A DNA stretch of 64,000 bases, from the NCBI GenBank assembly GCA_963724705.1, contig CAVRVS010000004.1:124001-188000 (forward strand), given 5' to 3'. How positions within the stretch are numbered: the first letter of the stretch is position 1; the number at the start of each line of letters is the position of its first letter. The notes beneath the pieces were generated by a model. That model did not search any database, was not told the DNA's origin, and saw only the letters and a list, made by a program, of their open reading frames with translations. The translations under genes and the position numbers were made by a program. Source of the stretch: DASQPR01 sp963724705 (GTDB lineage: Bacteria; Actinomycetota; Actinomycetes; Mycobacteriales; Micromonosporaceae). Below are positions 34,823-43,105 of this stretch, piece by piece.

Positions 34823-35660
34823 CGAGCCGTCGGTCAGACACAGCATCTGCTCCGTTTCCTCCTTGAGGAGCACGGCCTCGCGATCGACCGCGAATGAGCT
34901 GATCCCTCAGCTTCATCAGTCCTGCCTTCAGCCACCACTCCGCGTTGGAAGTATCTGCGAGGCCCAAAGTTGAAGGTTTGTCGCTCGTGGCGGGCGGATC
35001 TGCGCACTAATCCGGGTCCTAGGGTGGGCCGGTGGCGGGAGAGCCGACGGATCAGCGACCAACGTGGACAATCACGGCCGTCGCCGGAAATGAGAATCCC
35101 GGCAAGTCCCGCTGCAGGTCAACGACCACGAGCCCGACGCCGACTCGTAACGCGTAGATCTGCACCTGGCGATGAACTCCAGGTCATGGCTGGCCAAGGC
35201 CGGGTCGCTCATGTGCTCAACCTCACCGGCGTCGATGGATACCTCGCTGGCAGCGGCGGCCCGGAACACGCCGCGGGTTAGCCAACAGGCCGTATTCAGC
35301 GCGCTACGAGTGGTGATCGCCGGGCGCCGGGTGGAATAGACCGGTCATCGAATTTGGCGAGGGGCAGCCTGGAGCCGCCTCATTAGTAGTGAGCAGCCAA
35401 GGCCGAGTCGTGTAGGCAAACCCCAAACTTCGGACGACACGTACGCGTATCCGATCGCGTTGGTACTTTTCGGTACCATCGCCGTAAATCACTGAGCCAG
35501 GGCCAACGCGTAACAGTTGTCGCAACCGGCAGAAGCCACGGTCAGAGCCGACGAAGCCGCCGTCATCAAGCGAGCACGGAGTCGACTGCTGCCATGTCCA
35601 CGACGTGGCATGGCCGGATTACCAGCCGCCGGTAAATTACTGGCTCGTAAGCTGGCGTGC
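34823..35660. other. Gene-free stretch after GH15
   Basis: About 840 bp with stop codons in all frames at short intervals and no family signature. The open frame of the next gene reaches back to 35517, but the part before 35661 is not protein-like for that family. Confidence 0.5.
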
Positions 35661-36365
35661 GTGAGTAGGCCTTCCGATGTCTCGATGCCGCTGGTCCGGG
35701 CGCGGCGTGAGCGGCCGGTCGACATCGGTAAGCCGCGCATGCGGGGTTGGCTGCACACGTACGCGTTCTTCGTCGCGATCCCGGCAGGCGTCGTGCTCGT
35801 CACGGTCGCCGCGACCATCGGCGGCGGTGTCGTACCGGCGATCAGCTGTGCGATCTACAGCCTGACCGTGTGCGGGCTGTTCGGCACGAGCGCGCTCTAC
35901 CACCGACGGGTCTGGTCGCCGCGCGGCTACGCGATAGTGCGCCGCCTCGACCACTCGATGATCTTCGTGTTCATCGCGGGGACGTATACGCCGTTCTCCG
36001 TTCTGCTGTTGCCGCACACGACGGCGATCGTGATCCTCTCGGTGGTCTGGGGCGGCGCGGTCCTTGGCGTCGCGATGAATCTGATCACGCCGGATGCGCC
36101 GCGGTGGCTGGCCGCGCCGCTGTACGTCGCGCTCGGCTGGGTCGCGATCTTCGTGCTGCCGGAGATCGCCCGCGAGGGCGGCGTGACCGCCCTCGCCCTG
36201 TTGCTGGCCGGTGGCGTGCTCTACACGGTGGGCGCGGCGTTCTTCGCCATGCGATGGCCGAATCCGTGGCCGAACACGTTCGGCCATCACGAGGTCTTCC
36301 ACGCGTTCACGCTGCTCGCCGCGCTGTGCCAGTACGTCGCGATCTACTTCGTGCTCTTTCACTGA
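35661..36365 (+). CDS. Hemolysin III / PAQR-family membrane protein
   Basis: 234 residues from the GTG at 35661 (an ATG at 35685 is also possible). Seven membrane segments. Family motifs: SALYHRRVWSP in helix 2, RRLDHSMIFVFIAGTYTPFSV in helix 3, and GHHEVFHAFTLLAALCQY in the last helix; the His residues are the zinc ligands of the PAQR/HlyIII hydrolase fold. The name is historical. Members are thought to influence membrane lipid homeostasis. It stands alone here. Confidence 0.9.
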   Translation: MSRPSDVSMPLVRARRERPVDIGKPRMRGWLHTYAFFVAIPAGVVLVTVAATIGGGVVPAISCAIYSLTVCGLFGTSALYHRRVWSPRGYAIVRRLDHSMIFVFIAGTYTPFSVLLLPHTTAIVILSVVWGGAVLGVAMNLITPDAPRWLAAPLYVALGWVAIFVLPEIAREGGVTALALLLAGGVLYTVGAAFFAMRWPNPWPNTFGHHEVFHAFTLLAALCQYVAIYFVLFH

Positions 36366-36586
36366 TAGCCGCGCATCAGCGTGCAGGGACACCGACGATG
36401 CAGGGGCGTCCACGGCCGTTGACCAAGGAGCGCCGCGATTGTCATGGTCAACTGGATCATGTGGACTCTCGAATTACAGGCCTCATGGATACATGAAGGT
36501 CGGACCCACAGTGTCAGATCGACGCTCGCCACTTCACTGGTGCGCTGAGGCAAGTCATCTATGCAGCCGAATGATGTCCGTGGTGA

Positions 36587-37150
36587 TCAAGGATGAGTGT
36601 CGGCCGAGGTCAGGTCCACATCGAACTCCACGGCGACTTCGTCTCGTAACTTCAGCGCCCCGAAGAACGCCGTGTACGGCTTTATCCCGTGTTCGGTCTG
36701 CACCACGGTGGCGTTGCCCTGGTAGTGCTCGGGCGAGGTGCGCACGATATGCAGTCGCAGCGGCCGCTCGACGCCGTTGAGGGTCAGCGTGCCGTCGATG
36801 GTCCCGCCGTCCGGCGTCGGGACGACGCGGGTGGAGACGAACGTTGCCGTCGGCTGACCGCCCGAGGCGAGGACCCGGAACATGTTCGCGTCGATCTCGC
36901 CGCGATCGCTCGCGGACAGTGGCAGCGCTCCACCTGTGCCTTCGCGTACGGCGAGCGAGCCCAGCTCGACCTCGACCCTTACCCGGGCCGCGGATGGATC
37001 ATTGCCACCCGGGTCGACCTCTGCCGACCAGTCCATCACGTCAATGATGAGGTCATGCCCGACCTTCGCCGCGAGCCCTTGGCGGCGTGTGTGGATGACC
37101 AGGTGGCCGCTGCCCGGTTCGAGCCGCAGGCGGCCGGCTGGGGTCGTCAT
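36587..37150 (-). CDS. YceI-family lipid-binding-like protein
   Basis: 187 residues, a single lipocalin-like YceI domain without signal peptide. Typical blocks: GHLVIHTRRQGLAAKVGHDLIIDVMDWSAEV, ARVRVEVELGSLAVREG, FVSTRV, DGTLTLNGVERPLRLHI. The family binds polyprenyl chains; its exact role in actinobacteria is unclear. A degraded second YceI gene lies at about 40.4 kb. No strong ribosome site was seen before the ATG at 37150. Confidence 0.9.
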   Translation of the reverse strand: MTTPAGRLRLEPGSGHLVIHTRRQGLAAKVGHDLIIDVMDWSAEVDPGGNDPSAARVRVEVELGSLAVREGTGGALPLSASDRGEIDANMFRVLASGGQPTATFVSTRVVPTPDGGTIDGTLTLNGVERPLRLHIVRTSPEHYQGNATVVQTEHGIKPYTAFFGALKLRDEVAVEFDVDLTSADTHP

Positions 37151-37448
37151 GACACAACGCTAGCCGGAGTTTCCGGCCATTGTTGGTCAGCTGGCATGTT
37201 TCGCTGGCGCCGGCGTGGTTCGTCGAGTGCTGCGCGTATTACCTAACCCGGGCTTGTTACGGGTCAGCGGTCGGGACGTAGCGGTCTGTTGAACAATCCG
37301 GCCAGGCGATTGTCGCGATGGCACCGTAGTAATTGCATGGGGGAGATGTTCAGCCGGGTGCCAGCGCGGTTTGTGGCTTGCTCGTCACGCGCCCGTCTAT
37401 CGAGCACACATGGAGTCCGTCGACACCCTGCACGGCGACGGTGTTGGA

Positions 37449-37513
37449 GGATGTCCAGGTCATCACCGACTGCAGCGACGATGGTCGATGGCTTAGGAAA
37501 CCGTTGGTCACCC
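37449..37513 (+). repeat. Dispersed repeat, copy 3, left fragment
   Basis: GGATGTCCAGGTCATCACC... through CCGTTGGTCACCC matches the first 65 bp of copies 2 and 4. The match stops abruptly at 37513. The remaining right part of a copy begins at 38909, so the SHOCT and DoxX-like genes appear to sit inside one interrupted repeat. The bases before it (from about 37370) also resemble those before copy 1. Confidence 0.75.
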
Positions 37514-37620
37514 GCACAGCACAGCGCACCGCCGCACACTTCGGCCCCGTACGCGCATTAATTTAGACGATCCAGACGTGCGCGTTCGGTGACCGGGGCG
37601 ACGACTGGCCGCCTCAAGTG

Positions 37621-38283
37621 TCAGAGACGCTCGAGCAGCTCAGCCTTCTTCTCCGCGAACTCCTCGTCCGTGAGGATGCCAGCGTCGTGGAGCGGGGCGA
37701 GCTTCGCGATCTGTTCGACAGCATCCGGCTGAGCTGCGGCCGCGGCCGATGCCCCATGCTTGCCTCGCTGGATCACCGAAGAAGCGAGGTCCAAGATCTT
37801 CTCGGTCACGCCTGGCTGCGCTGGGAGGGGCTCCGAAGACTCGGCCTGCGCGGAGGCATCGGTTACGACCTGCTGGCCCGCGAGCAATACGGAGAAGATC
37901 ATGAACAGCTTCTTCGGCAACTCAATGATGGACTGATTGCCGTCGGCCCAGTTCACGCGGACGGTGTGCCCGGTCTTCATGGCAGCCCCGAGGCCGGCAC
38001 CGACAGCCTTACCGATCATCCCAGGCAGAGCAGCCTTCGCGGCAGCGTGGCCCATGACGCCGGCGACACCTTCCCTGGTCGAGAGTTCCTCCCACTCGAG
38101 CACGGTCTCGGCGTTGAGCTTGTGCCGCTTGAATGGGCTGCGTGGGTGCTGGATGGTGAGTCCGCCCTGGCCTGAGAGAACGCTGCCGCTCGCCAGGTGG
38201 CCGCCCACTACGCGTCCCTGGTTCGTCAGCTCCTGCAGAATTGCCACTCGCGAACCGTAGAGGAAGACTTCGGCCCCACGCAA
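37621..38283 (-). CDS. SHOCT-domain protein
   Basis: 220 residues if the TTG at 38283 is used; a GTG at 38247 is an alternative. The C-terminus IAKLAPLHDAGILTDEEFAEKKAELLERL is a clear SHOCT domain, a short module found at the end of otherwise variable proteins, often with membrane or phage links. The first 110 residues form a separate domain (PRSPFKRHKLNAETVLEWEEL). The middle has a Gly/Ala-rich GKAVGAGLGAAMKTG. Function unknown. Confidence 0.85.
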   Translation of the reverse strand: MRGAEVFLYGSRVAILQELTNQGRVVGGHLASGSVLSGQGGLTIQHPRSPFKRHKLNAETVLEWEELSTREGVAGVMGHAAAKAALPGMIGKAVGAGLGAAMKTGHTVRVNWADGNQSIIELPKKLFMIFSVLLAGQQVVTDASAQAESSEPLPAQPGVTEKILDLASSVIQRGKHGASAAAAAQPDAVEQIAKLAPLHDAGILTDEEFAEKKAELLERL

Positions 38284-38409
38284 TCAAGACTTCGGCCCAT
38301 CGGGCGCTGTTACATAGTCGCGGCGTCGGGCATCGTCAAGCTCTGATGAGTCTGGAGCCGTCCGTGCTCTAGGTCGACAGGTAGCGATACATCATCTACG
38401 CATGTCGGG

Positions 38410-38766
38410 TCATGAGACGCCGTGATAGCCCAAGCTCACGGCCAATGCCGCCACCGCGGCGAAAAAGAACACGGCCGGCCCGATGAGTTGGCGGGAGCCG
38501 ACCCGCAGGTGGGCGATAAGCGCGCCGACGAAGTACAGCACGAGGCCGGCGGCGGCGAGCGTGCCCAGAAGCGGCACGGCGAATCCGGCCAGCAGCCCCA
38601 AAGAGCCCGCCGCCAGCAGAGTGCCCAACATCGGCACCCACGACCGCGGCAGGCGTTTCATGTCCAGCTGGGCCTTGGGATAGTCGTGGCCGATCAGGTA
38701 GGTGACGGCGGCGATGCCGGTGAAGGCTGAGGTGAGGATGGTGATCGTGACGTAGGCGGCGGACAC
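38410..38766 (-). CDS. DoxX-like membrane protein
   Basis: 118 residues from the GTG at 38766, which has GGAAGGAA 5 bases upstream; the frame is open to 38862. Four hydrophobic helices: VTITILTSAFTGIAAVTYLI, WVPMLGTLLAAGSLGLLAGF, LLGTLAAAGLVLYFVGALIAHL, IGPAVFFFAAVAALAVSLGY. The layout and the IGHDYPKAQLDMKRLP loop match the DoxX-like family of unknown function. It sits between the two halves of repeat copy 3. Confidence 0.85.
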   Translation of the reverse strand: MSAAYVTITILTSAFTGIAAVTYLIGHDYPKAQLDMKRLPRSWVPMLGTLLAAGSLGLLAGFAVPLLGTLAAAGLVLYFVGALIAHLRVGSRQLIGPAVFFFAAVAALAVSLGYHGVS

Positions 38767-38908
38767 GAAGTTTCCTTCCGTGGCGGACAGTGTCTGGCTG
38801 TTCGCTGCAAGGACCAGGTAGCCCCGCGGAACGTGACGTGCGGTGACCCGCGTCACACACAATTAGCGCTAACCTCAGCCCTTCATCGAGGGCTGTCCGT
38901 AATGCAAT

Positions 38909-39220
38909 CGGGGGAGCGGAATGGGAGCAGCGCGAGTGTCCAAACTGGTTTGTTCGGCGTCCGGTCGCGTCGAACTGACACCAACGGCCGCGGCTGAGCT
39001 GCGCTGCCTCGTCTCTGGGCAGGTCAGAGGTGTTGGCGGACGGTCACTGACACCCTCCTTTTCGGAAGTTTTCATCGGCCATCCACGATGTTATATATCG
39101 CCTGAGCTGGGGTTTGTTGATCGAGGCGATCGAAACGGGTGAGCGTGCGCTGATCCCTTACCGGTGGGAGCAGATTGGGCGCAAGCGGGTGACCTCTTCC
39201 CGAATGCAAATGTGGTCAGC
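38909..39220 (+). repeat. Dispersed repeat, copy 3, right fragment
   Basis: Starts at CGGGGGAGCGG and ends at GTGGTCAGC, colinear with the last 312 bp of copies 1, 2 and 4. About 60 bp between this part and the left fragment at 37513 are missing altogether. It keeps both GGGAGC pairs, although the second reads GGGAGCAGATTGGGCGCA. Confidence 0.85.
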
Positions 39221-39271
39221 ACAACCCCATGCCGGCAGAGGCGGCGCCACTATCGCTAGAAGACACGAGCC

Positions 39272-39650
39272 GTGCGGCGTGGAGGAGACCCGTATTCGAC
39301 CGCGTTGACAGCCCCAATCGTCTCGACACCGAACATGGCGGCTGCTTTAGCCTTCTACCGCGACGCCATGGCGGCAGAGGTCACGTACCGCTACACGGGA
39401 ACGGCGAACTCGAGTTCGTCGCCCGAGATGGGCAGCTTCTCGTTTGGCATCGCCCGGCGGTACCGTCCTGCGTCGTGGAGCAACAACCGCAACATGGTGT
39501 GGGCGTACGCATCGGCCTGCGATGCTGCGCTCGGTCGCCTCCGGATTGGCGGTTCGCAGGTCGTCCAGGATCCGGCAGATCAGCCGTGGGCGAACGCACG
39601 GCCATCGTGCCCGATCCCGACGGCAACCGACTGACCATCGGGGCACGCGC
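39272..39650 (+). pseudogene. VOC/glyoxalase-like gene, broken
   Basis: Pieces of one vicinal-oxygen-chelate domain appear in two frames: APIVSTPNMAAALAFYRDAMAAEVTYRY, then ELEFVARDGQLLVWHRP in another frame, MVWAYASACDAALGRLRIGGSQVVQDPADQPWANA back in the first, and TAIVPDPDGNRLTIGARA in the second. At least three frame changes are needed, so this is a decayed gene directly after repeat copy 3. Confidence 0.75.
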
Positions 39651-39791
39651 GTTGTGCCGTTGACCGCGGCGCACAACGAAGGATCGACTGGGCAGGTCGC
39701 CGAGGCGCCGCCGATGTTGTGCCGTCCTCGTTCGACGCCACATGCGTCGCCGCGGCCGGCTACGCACCCTGAGCAGAGATACGGATTTGCG

Positions 39792-40373
39792 ATGTTGTTT
39801 GAACAGCGCCTACGAGAGGGCATCCACGACGGGTCGATCACGGTAACGTTCCGCCGTTGGCGGCGCCCTCAGGTGCTCGCGGGCGGTCGATACCGAACCG
39901 GCCTCGACATGATCGAGGTGCTATTGGTCGACGTCATCGACGAGGCCCGCATCAGCAACGCCGACGCGCGCCGAGCGGGCTACCCAAACGCCGAGGCGGT
40001 CCGCGCCGATCTCCGCGGTCCGGCCGATCTGGCGACGTTTCGGATCCGGCTGCGCCGACTCGACGAGTCGGACCCGCGCGATGTGCTTGCTGCGACGGAC
40101 GCATTGAGCCCAAGCGACATCGACGACATCGATCGGCGGCTCGGCCGCCTTGATCGTGCAAGTCCACGCGGCCCATGGACAGCCGCCACACTGGCCGCGA
40201 TCTCCGCCCGTCCCGGTGTCGCCGCGCCGGTGCTTGCCGAGTCGTTCGGCCTCGAGACGCTCGTGTTCAAGCGGAACGTACGCCGCCTAAAGGCGCTCGG
40301 CCTGACCTACAGCCTTCGGATCGGTTATCGCCTCTCGCCGCGTGGCGCCTCGTACGTTGGATCGAAGTCCTGA
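39792..40373 (+). CDS. ASCH-like domain protein with C-terminal winged helix
   Basis: 193 residues. The N-terminal half (MLFEQRLREGIHDGSITVTFRRWRRPQVLAGGRYRTG...IEVLLVDVIDEARIS) resembles ASCH/PUA-fold RNA-binding domains. The last 60 residues (GPWTAATLAAISARPGVAAPVLAESFGLETLVFKRNVRRLKALGLTYSL...LSPRGASYV) look like a winged helix. The open frame extends upstream but the ATG at 39792 begins the recognisable domain. I believe similar proteins are common in actinobacteria; the role is unknown, possibly RNA or modified-base binding. Confidence 0.65.
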   Translation: MLFEQRLREGIHDGSITVTFRRWRRPQVLAGGRYRTGLDMIEVLLVDVIDEARISNADARRAGYPNAEAVRADLRGPADLATFRIRLRRLDESDPRDVLAATDALSPSDIDDIDRRLGRLDRASPRGPWTAATLAAISARPGVAAPVLAESFGLETLVFKRNVRRLKALGLTYSLRIGYRLSPRGASYVGSKS

Positions 40374-40433
40374 CTGACCCGATCGCCGAGCCGTCCGGGC
40401 CGACAGTCGGGGTCAGGACGACGCGACTCCGCT

Positions 40434-40800
40434 GTCATCCCGAATGAATCGTGCGGTTACCGATCCGGTCGCCTGCATCGCGGTCATTTTCATCGGGCTC
40501 CACCTCATCCCGTACCGAGATCGATCGACGGTCAGCTCGGCCCGTAACGTGACGGCATCGCTGCCGGTGTCGACGAGGTCGGCGGTGAAGCTCACCGGTT
40601 CTTCGACGCCGGCCGCCTGCAGCGTGCCGACCATGGCGAATCGTCCATCGACGGGGCCGAGCGCTTACCCGAACGCAGCGTCGTCCTCCGGTGAGAACTG
40701 CACGTTGCCTGTTGCGTCCGTGCCACGTCGCCTGACGCGCTATCGCGCGATGGCCAGGACTTGCCCGACGACCGTGTCGCGCGGGTCGGCCCAGGAGCCC
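40434..40800 (-). pseudogene. YceI-family gene remnant
   Basis: The minus strand carries VGTLQAAGVEEPVSFTADLV followed by DRSRYGMRWSPMKMTAMQATGSVTARFIRDD, the C-terminal half of a YceI domain, and in another frame upstream FSPEDDAAFG. The start and N-terminal strands cannot be recovered in one frame. Confidence 0.65.
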
Positions 40801-40854
40801 ACGCGTATCAGCGCCGTTGTGCGCCCTGCCGTGTTGGCTGACCCACCACCAGCC

Positions 40855-41171
40855 CGATGGCACCCAACGGCCCTATCTGATCACCGGCCGCCGGCGGCTA
40901 CCCGAACCTGCACCCGATCCGCAGCGTCAACGGTTAGAAGATGATCGCCCCGGTGCAGTTCATCGATAAAAACGCCGACCCAGTCACGCTGAATGCCTAC
41001 AACGATGACGACCACGGGTTCCTGCGTGTGGATCTGACCGCGACCACCTTCACCGGCGGCTACTACCAAGTCCCCGACCACAAGACCCCTACGGCAAAGG
41101 CGCGCAACCGGTCGACTTCTTCGAATACACCTGGGCCACCAAGCGCAGTACGCACCCAACACCCTCACTAG
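40855..41171 (+). pseudogene. Phosphatase/metallophosphoesterase C-terminal remnant
   Basis: Readable pieces: GTQRPYLITG in one frame, then GGYPNLHPIRSVNG, an in-frame TAG at 40936, and MIAPVQFIDKNADPVTLNAY followed by DDDHGFLRVDLTATTFTGGYYQVP. The last segment looks like the C-terminal end of secreted acid-phosphatase-like metallophosphoesterases. A stop plus two frame changes show it is dead. Confidence 0.5.
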
Positions 41172-41321
41172 CGCCGGCACGGCCGCCACGCCCCGACCAC
41201 GGCCAGCCGCCCATAGGCGTAGGAACGCTAGGCAGTGCTCGGCGCTGCCGCCGGACCACGGTACATCCGCCACGACGACGTACCCGTGTGCGGGATGACC
41301 CTTGACTGCGAGTGATGGGGG

Positions 41322-41930
41322 TCAGCGCATAGAGTCGATCACCCTGGCCAGCCGGGCAACGGCTTTACCGCTGACGCCCTTGGCGATCATGTGTCCGAGA
41401 ACGATGGCTTTGCTCATCCCGGGCTCACCGAGCAGGGGTTGCAGGACGCCCGTCGCCCGGTCGCGGTCGGATGCCGGCGCCCACCCGTTGTTGCCGTAGA
41501 AGAAGACACGATCAAGCTCGCGGCGCTGGGAGTCCGAGCGGGTGTCTGGTGTGACCTCTCCGGTCACCAGGTCGATGGCGCGGACCTGCATTGCCCAACC
41601 CATCATCGGATACTCGATCGTCTCGACGACGGCCAGCGATGCATCGCTGGCTACCTCGGTGGCGAGATCCATCATTTCGTAGTCGGGGAGGTACGCGAGA
41701 ACCGGACCGCTGTGCCTAAACGAGCGGCCGCTGCGGAGTGTGGTCGCGGAGTGAGCATCCGCGAACCTGACCATGGCGGGAAAGGCGTCCTGCTGGTTCC
41801 GTGGAGTAATCAGCAGTGGTTGACCGGACTGGGCTTCGATCCAATCGGTCGCCAACGCGAATGCGACCTCCCACGGCCGATGTTCGGCGTCGTCGGGCAC
41901 CCACGCCGCGGTGTATCGGATGTCGGTCAT
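41322..41930 (-). CDS. Hypothetical protein
   Basis: 202 residues from the ATG at 41930, MTDIRYTAAWVPDDAEHRPWEVAFALATDWIEAQSGQ..., where a soluble, ordinary protein composition begins; the frame is open for another 109 codons of Arg-rich, non-protein-like sequence, which I exclude. No membrane segment, signal or known motif was seen. Ends ELDRVFFYGNNGWAPAS...AIVLGHMIAKGVSGKAVARLARVIDSMR. It lies alone among broken genes but is itself intact. Confidence 0.7.
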   Translation of the reverse strand: MTDIRYTAAWVPDDAEHRPWEVAFALATDWIEAQSGQPLLITPRNQQDAFPAMVRFADAHSATTLRSGRSFRHSGPVLAYLPDYEMMDLATEVASDASLAVVETIEYPMMGWAMQVRAIDLVTGEVTPDTRSDSQRRELDRVFFYGNNGWAPASDRDRATGVLQPLLGEPGMSKAIVLGHMIAKGVSGKAVARLARVIDSMR

Positions 41931-42144
41931 AGACAAAACGATAGCCAGATCACCCGATGGTCGAGAGTCCCCGGAATGCTGACGGGACTGGCCGTCCCTA
42001 GCTCTTGGTGAGTCAGTGGCGCAGACAGTCGGCCGTAGGTGAGTGTGCCGCAGCCGGGATCGAGCAAGGCCCCATCGCGCCGGCAGTCTCACCGACGGGC
42101 ATCGTGCAGCAGCACATGAGGTCTCCGACGACGACGGGGGTGTT

Positions 42145-42370
42145 GGCGCTGTTGCGTTCTCCCGGCGGCGCGTGTGCCGACCCTGGCGAAGGTCGCTGTT
42201 CAGATCGCCGCCGCCAGCTCGGCAAAGGCTGCGGCGCGCGGTGACCAGAGTGCGCATCGATTCCGAGTTCGCGATGGCGATGTGGTTATTGGCGTACTGC
42301 TCACCGCGATGCCGTGCCGACGCAACCAGTTCGTCGAGGACCCGGGGATAGGCCGGTGCGCCGGGCCTAA
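42145..42370 (-). mobile_element. IS6-family element remnant
   Basis: At 42145 GGCGCTGTTGCGTTCTCCCG matches the terminal repeat of the IS6-type element near 62.1-62.95 kb. From about 42197 to 42370 the minus strand keeps the end of the transposase: the AYPRVLDELVASARHGI segment, then the AAAFAELAAAI C-terminus in another frame. The catalytic centre is deleted. Confidence 0.7.
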
Positions 42371-43105
42371 ACGCTTGGCGGACGCCTTCGCCTCAACCGG
42401 CGAGCGCTCTTCCACACTCGCATCGCGTGCCGCCGGGACTTCGTTCATTTCGCATAGCGACGTCAGGTGCGTCGGCGACGCGATTCCTTCTCCCAGGTGA
42501 TGTCGGTCGAGCTCTGGCCCTCGGCCGGGCCGAGCCGCCGGAGGAGACATCGCGCCGCCGCGACGACGCGGCGGCGGTCGTGGGTGACGGCAAACGCGAA
42601 CTCTGAGCGTGTGTCGGGGATTGCGCGTGCGAGCATCGCGCCGGCTGCGTGGGGACTCAAGCCAACGATGGCCCATTCCGTATTGAGTGCATCGCACCCG
42701 TGATCACGTCGGCGGGAAACCGGAAACGGCGAACGGCGACCGCGGCGGCGGCAATGGACGAGGGCTGCGGGAGGACAACCTCACGGCCCATCGTGCCGGA
42801 CGCGACCGATCAGTCAACGCAACAGCCCCGATCCCGTATCCCAACAGACTCGGCACAAGCTGCGTGATCGACTTAAACTACGCGGCGTCGGAGCAATGTG
42901 GACGGATCTTGACAAGTCGGTGCTCCGAGTTTCGGAATCGTGAAACGTCGAGTCCAATCGTGTTTCGTCCATTGATCGGTAGCCGAGGACCTGCAAGATT
43001 CACCGCCAATAGGGTTCAAGGGCCCGCTGGCCAGGTCATCTCGGTGTCTCGGTTCTGTCGTCTCTTGGTCCCTGCGGTCCTTCCCCCCGACCCAGGAGAT
43101 CCGCG
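42371..43105. other. Gap between IS6 remnant and the large hydrolase gene
   Basis: No convincing gene. A minus-strand frame (42660-42463) with SPHAAGAMLARAIPDTRSEF and AVTHDRRRVVAAARCLL looks protein-like and may be a remnant, but I cannot name it. The last 150 bp probably hold the promoter of the hydrolase. Confidence 0.4.
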
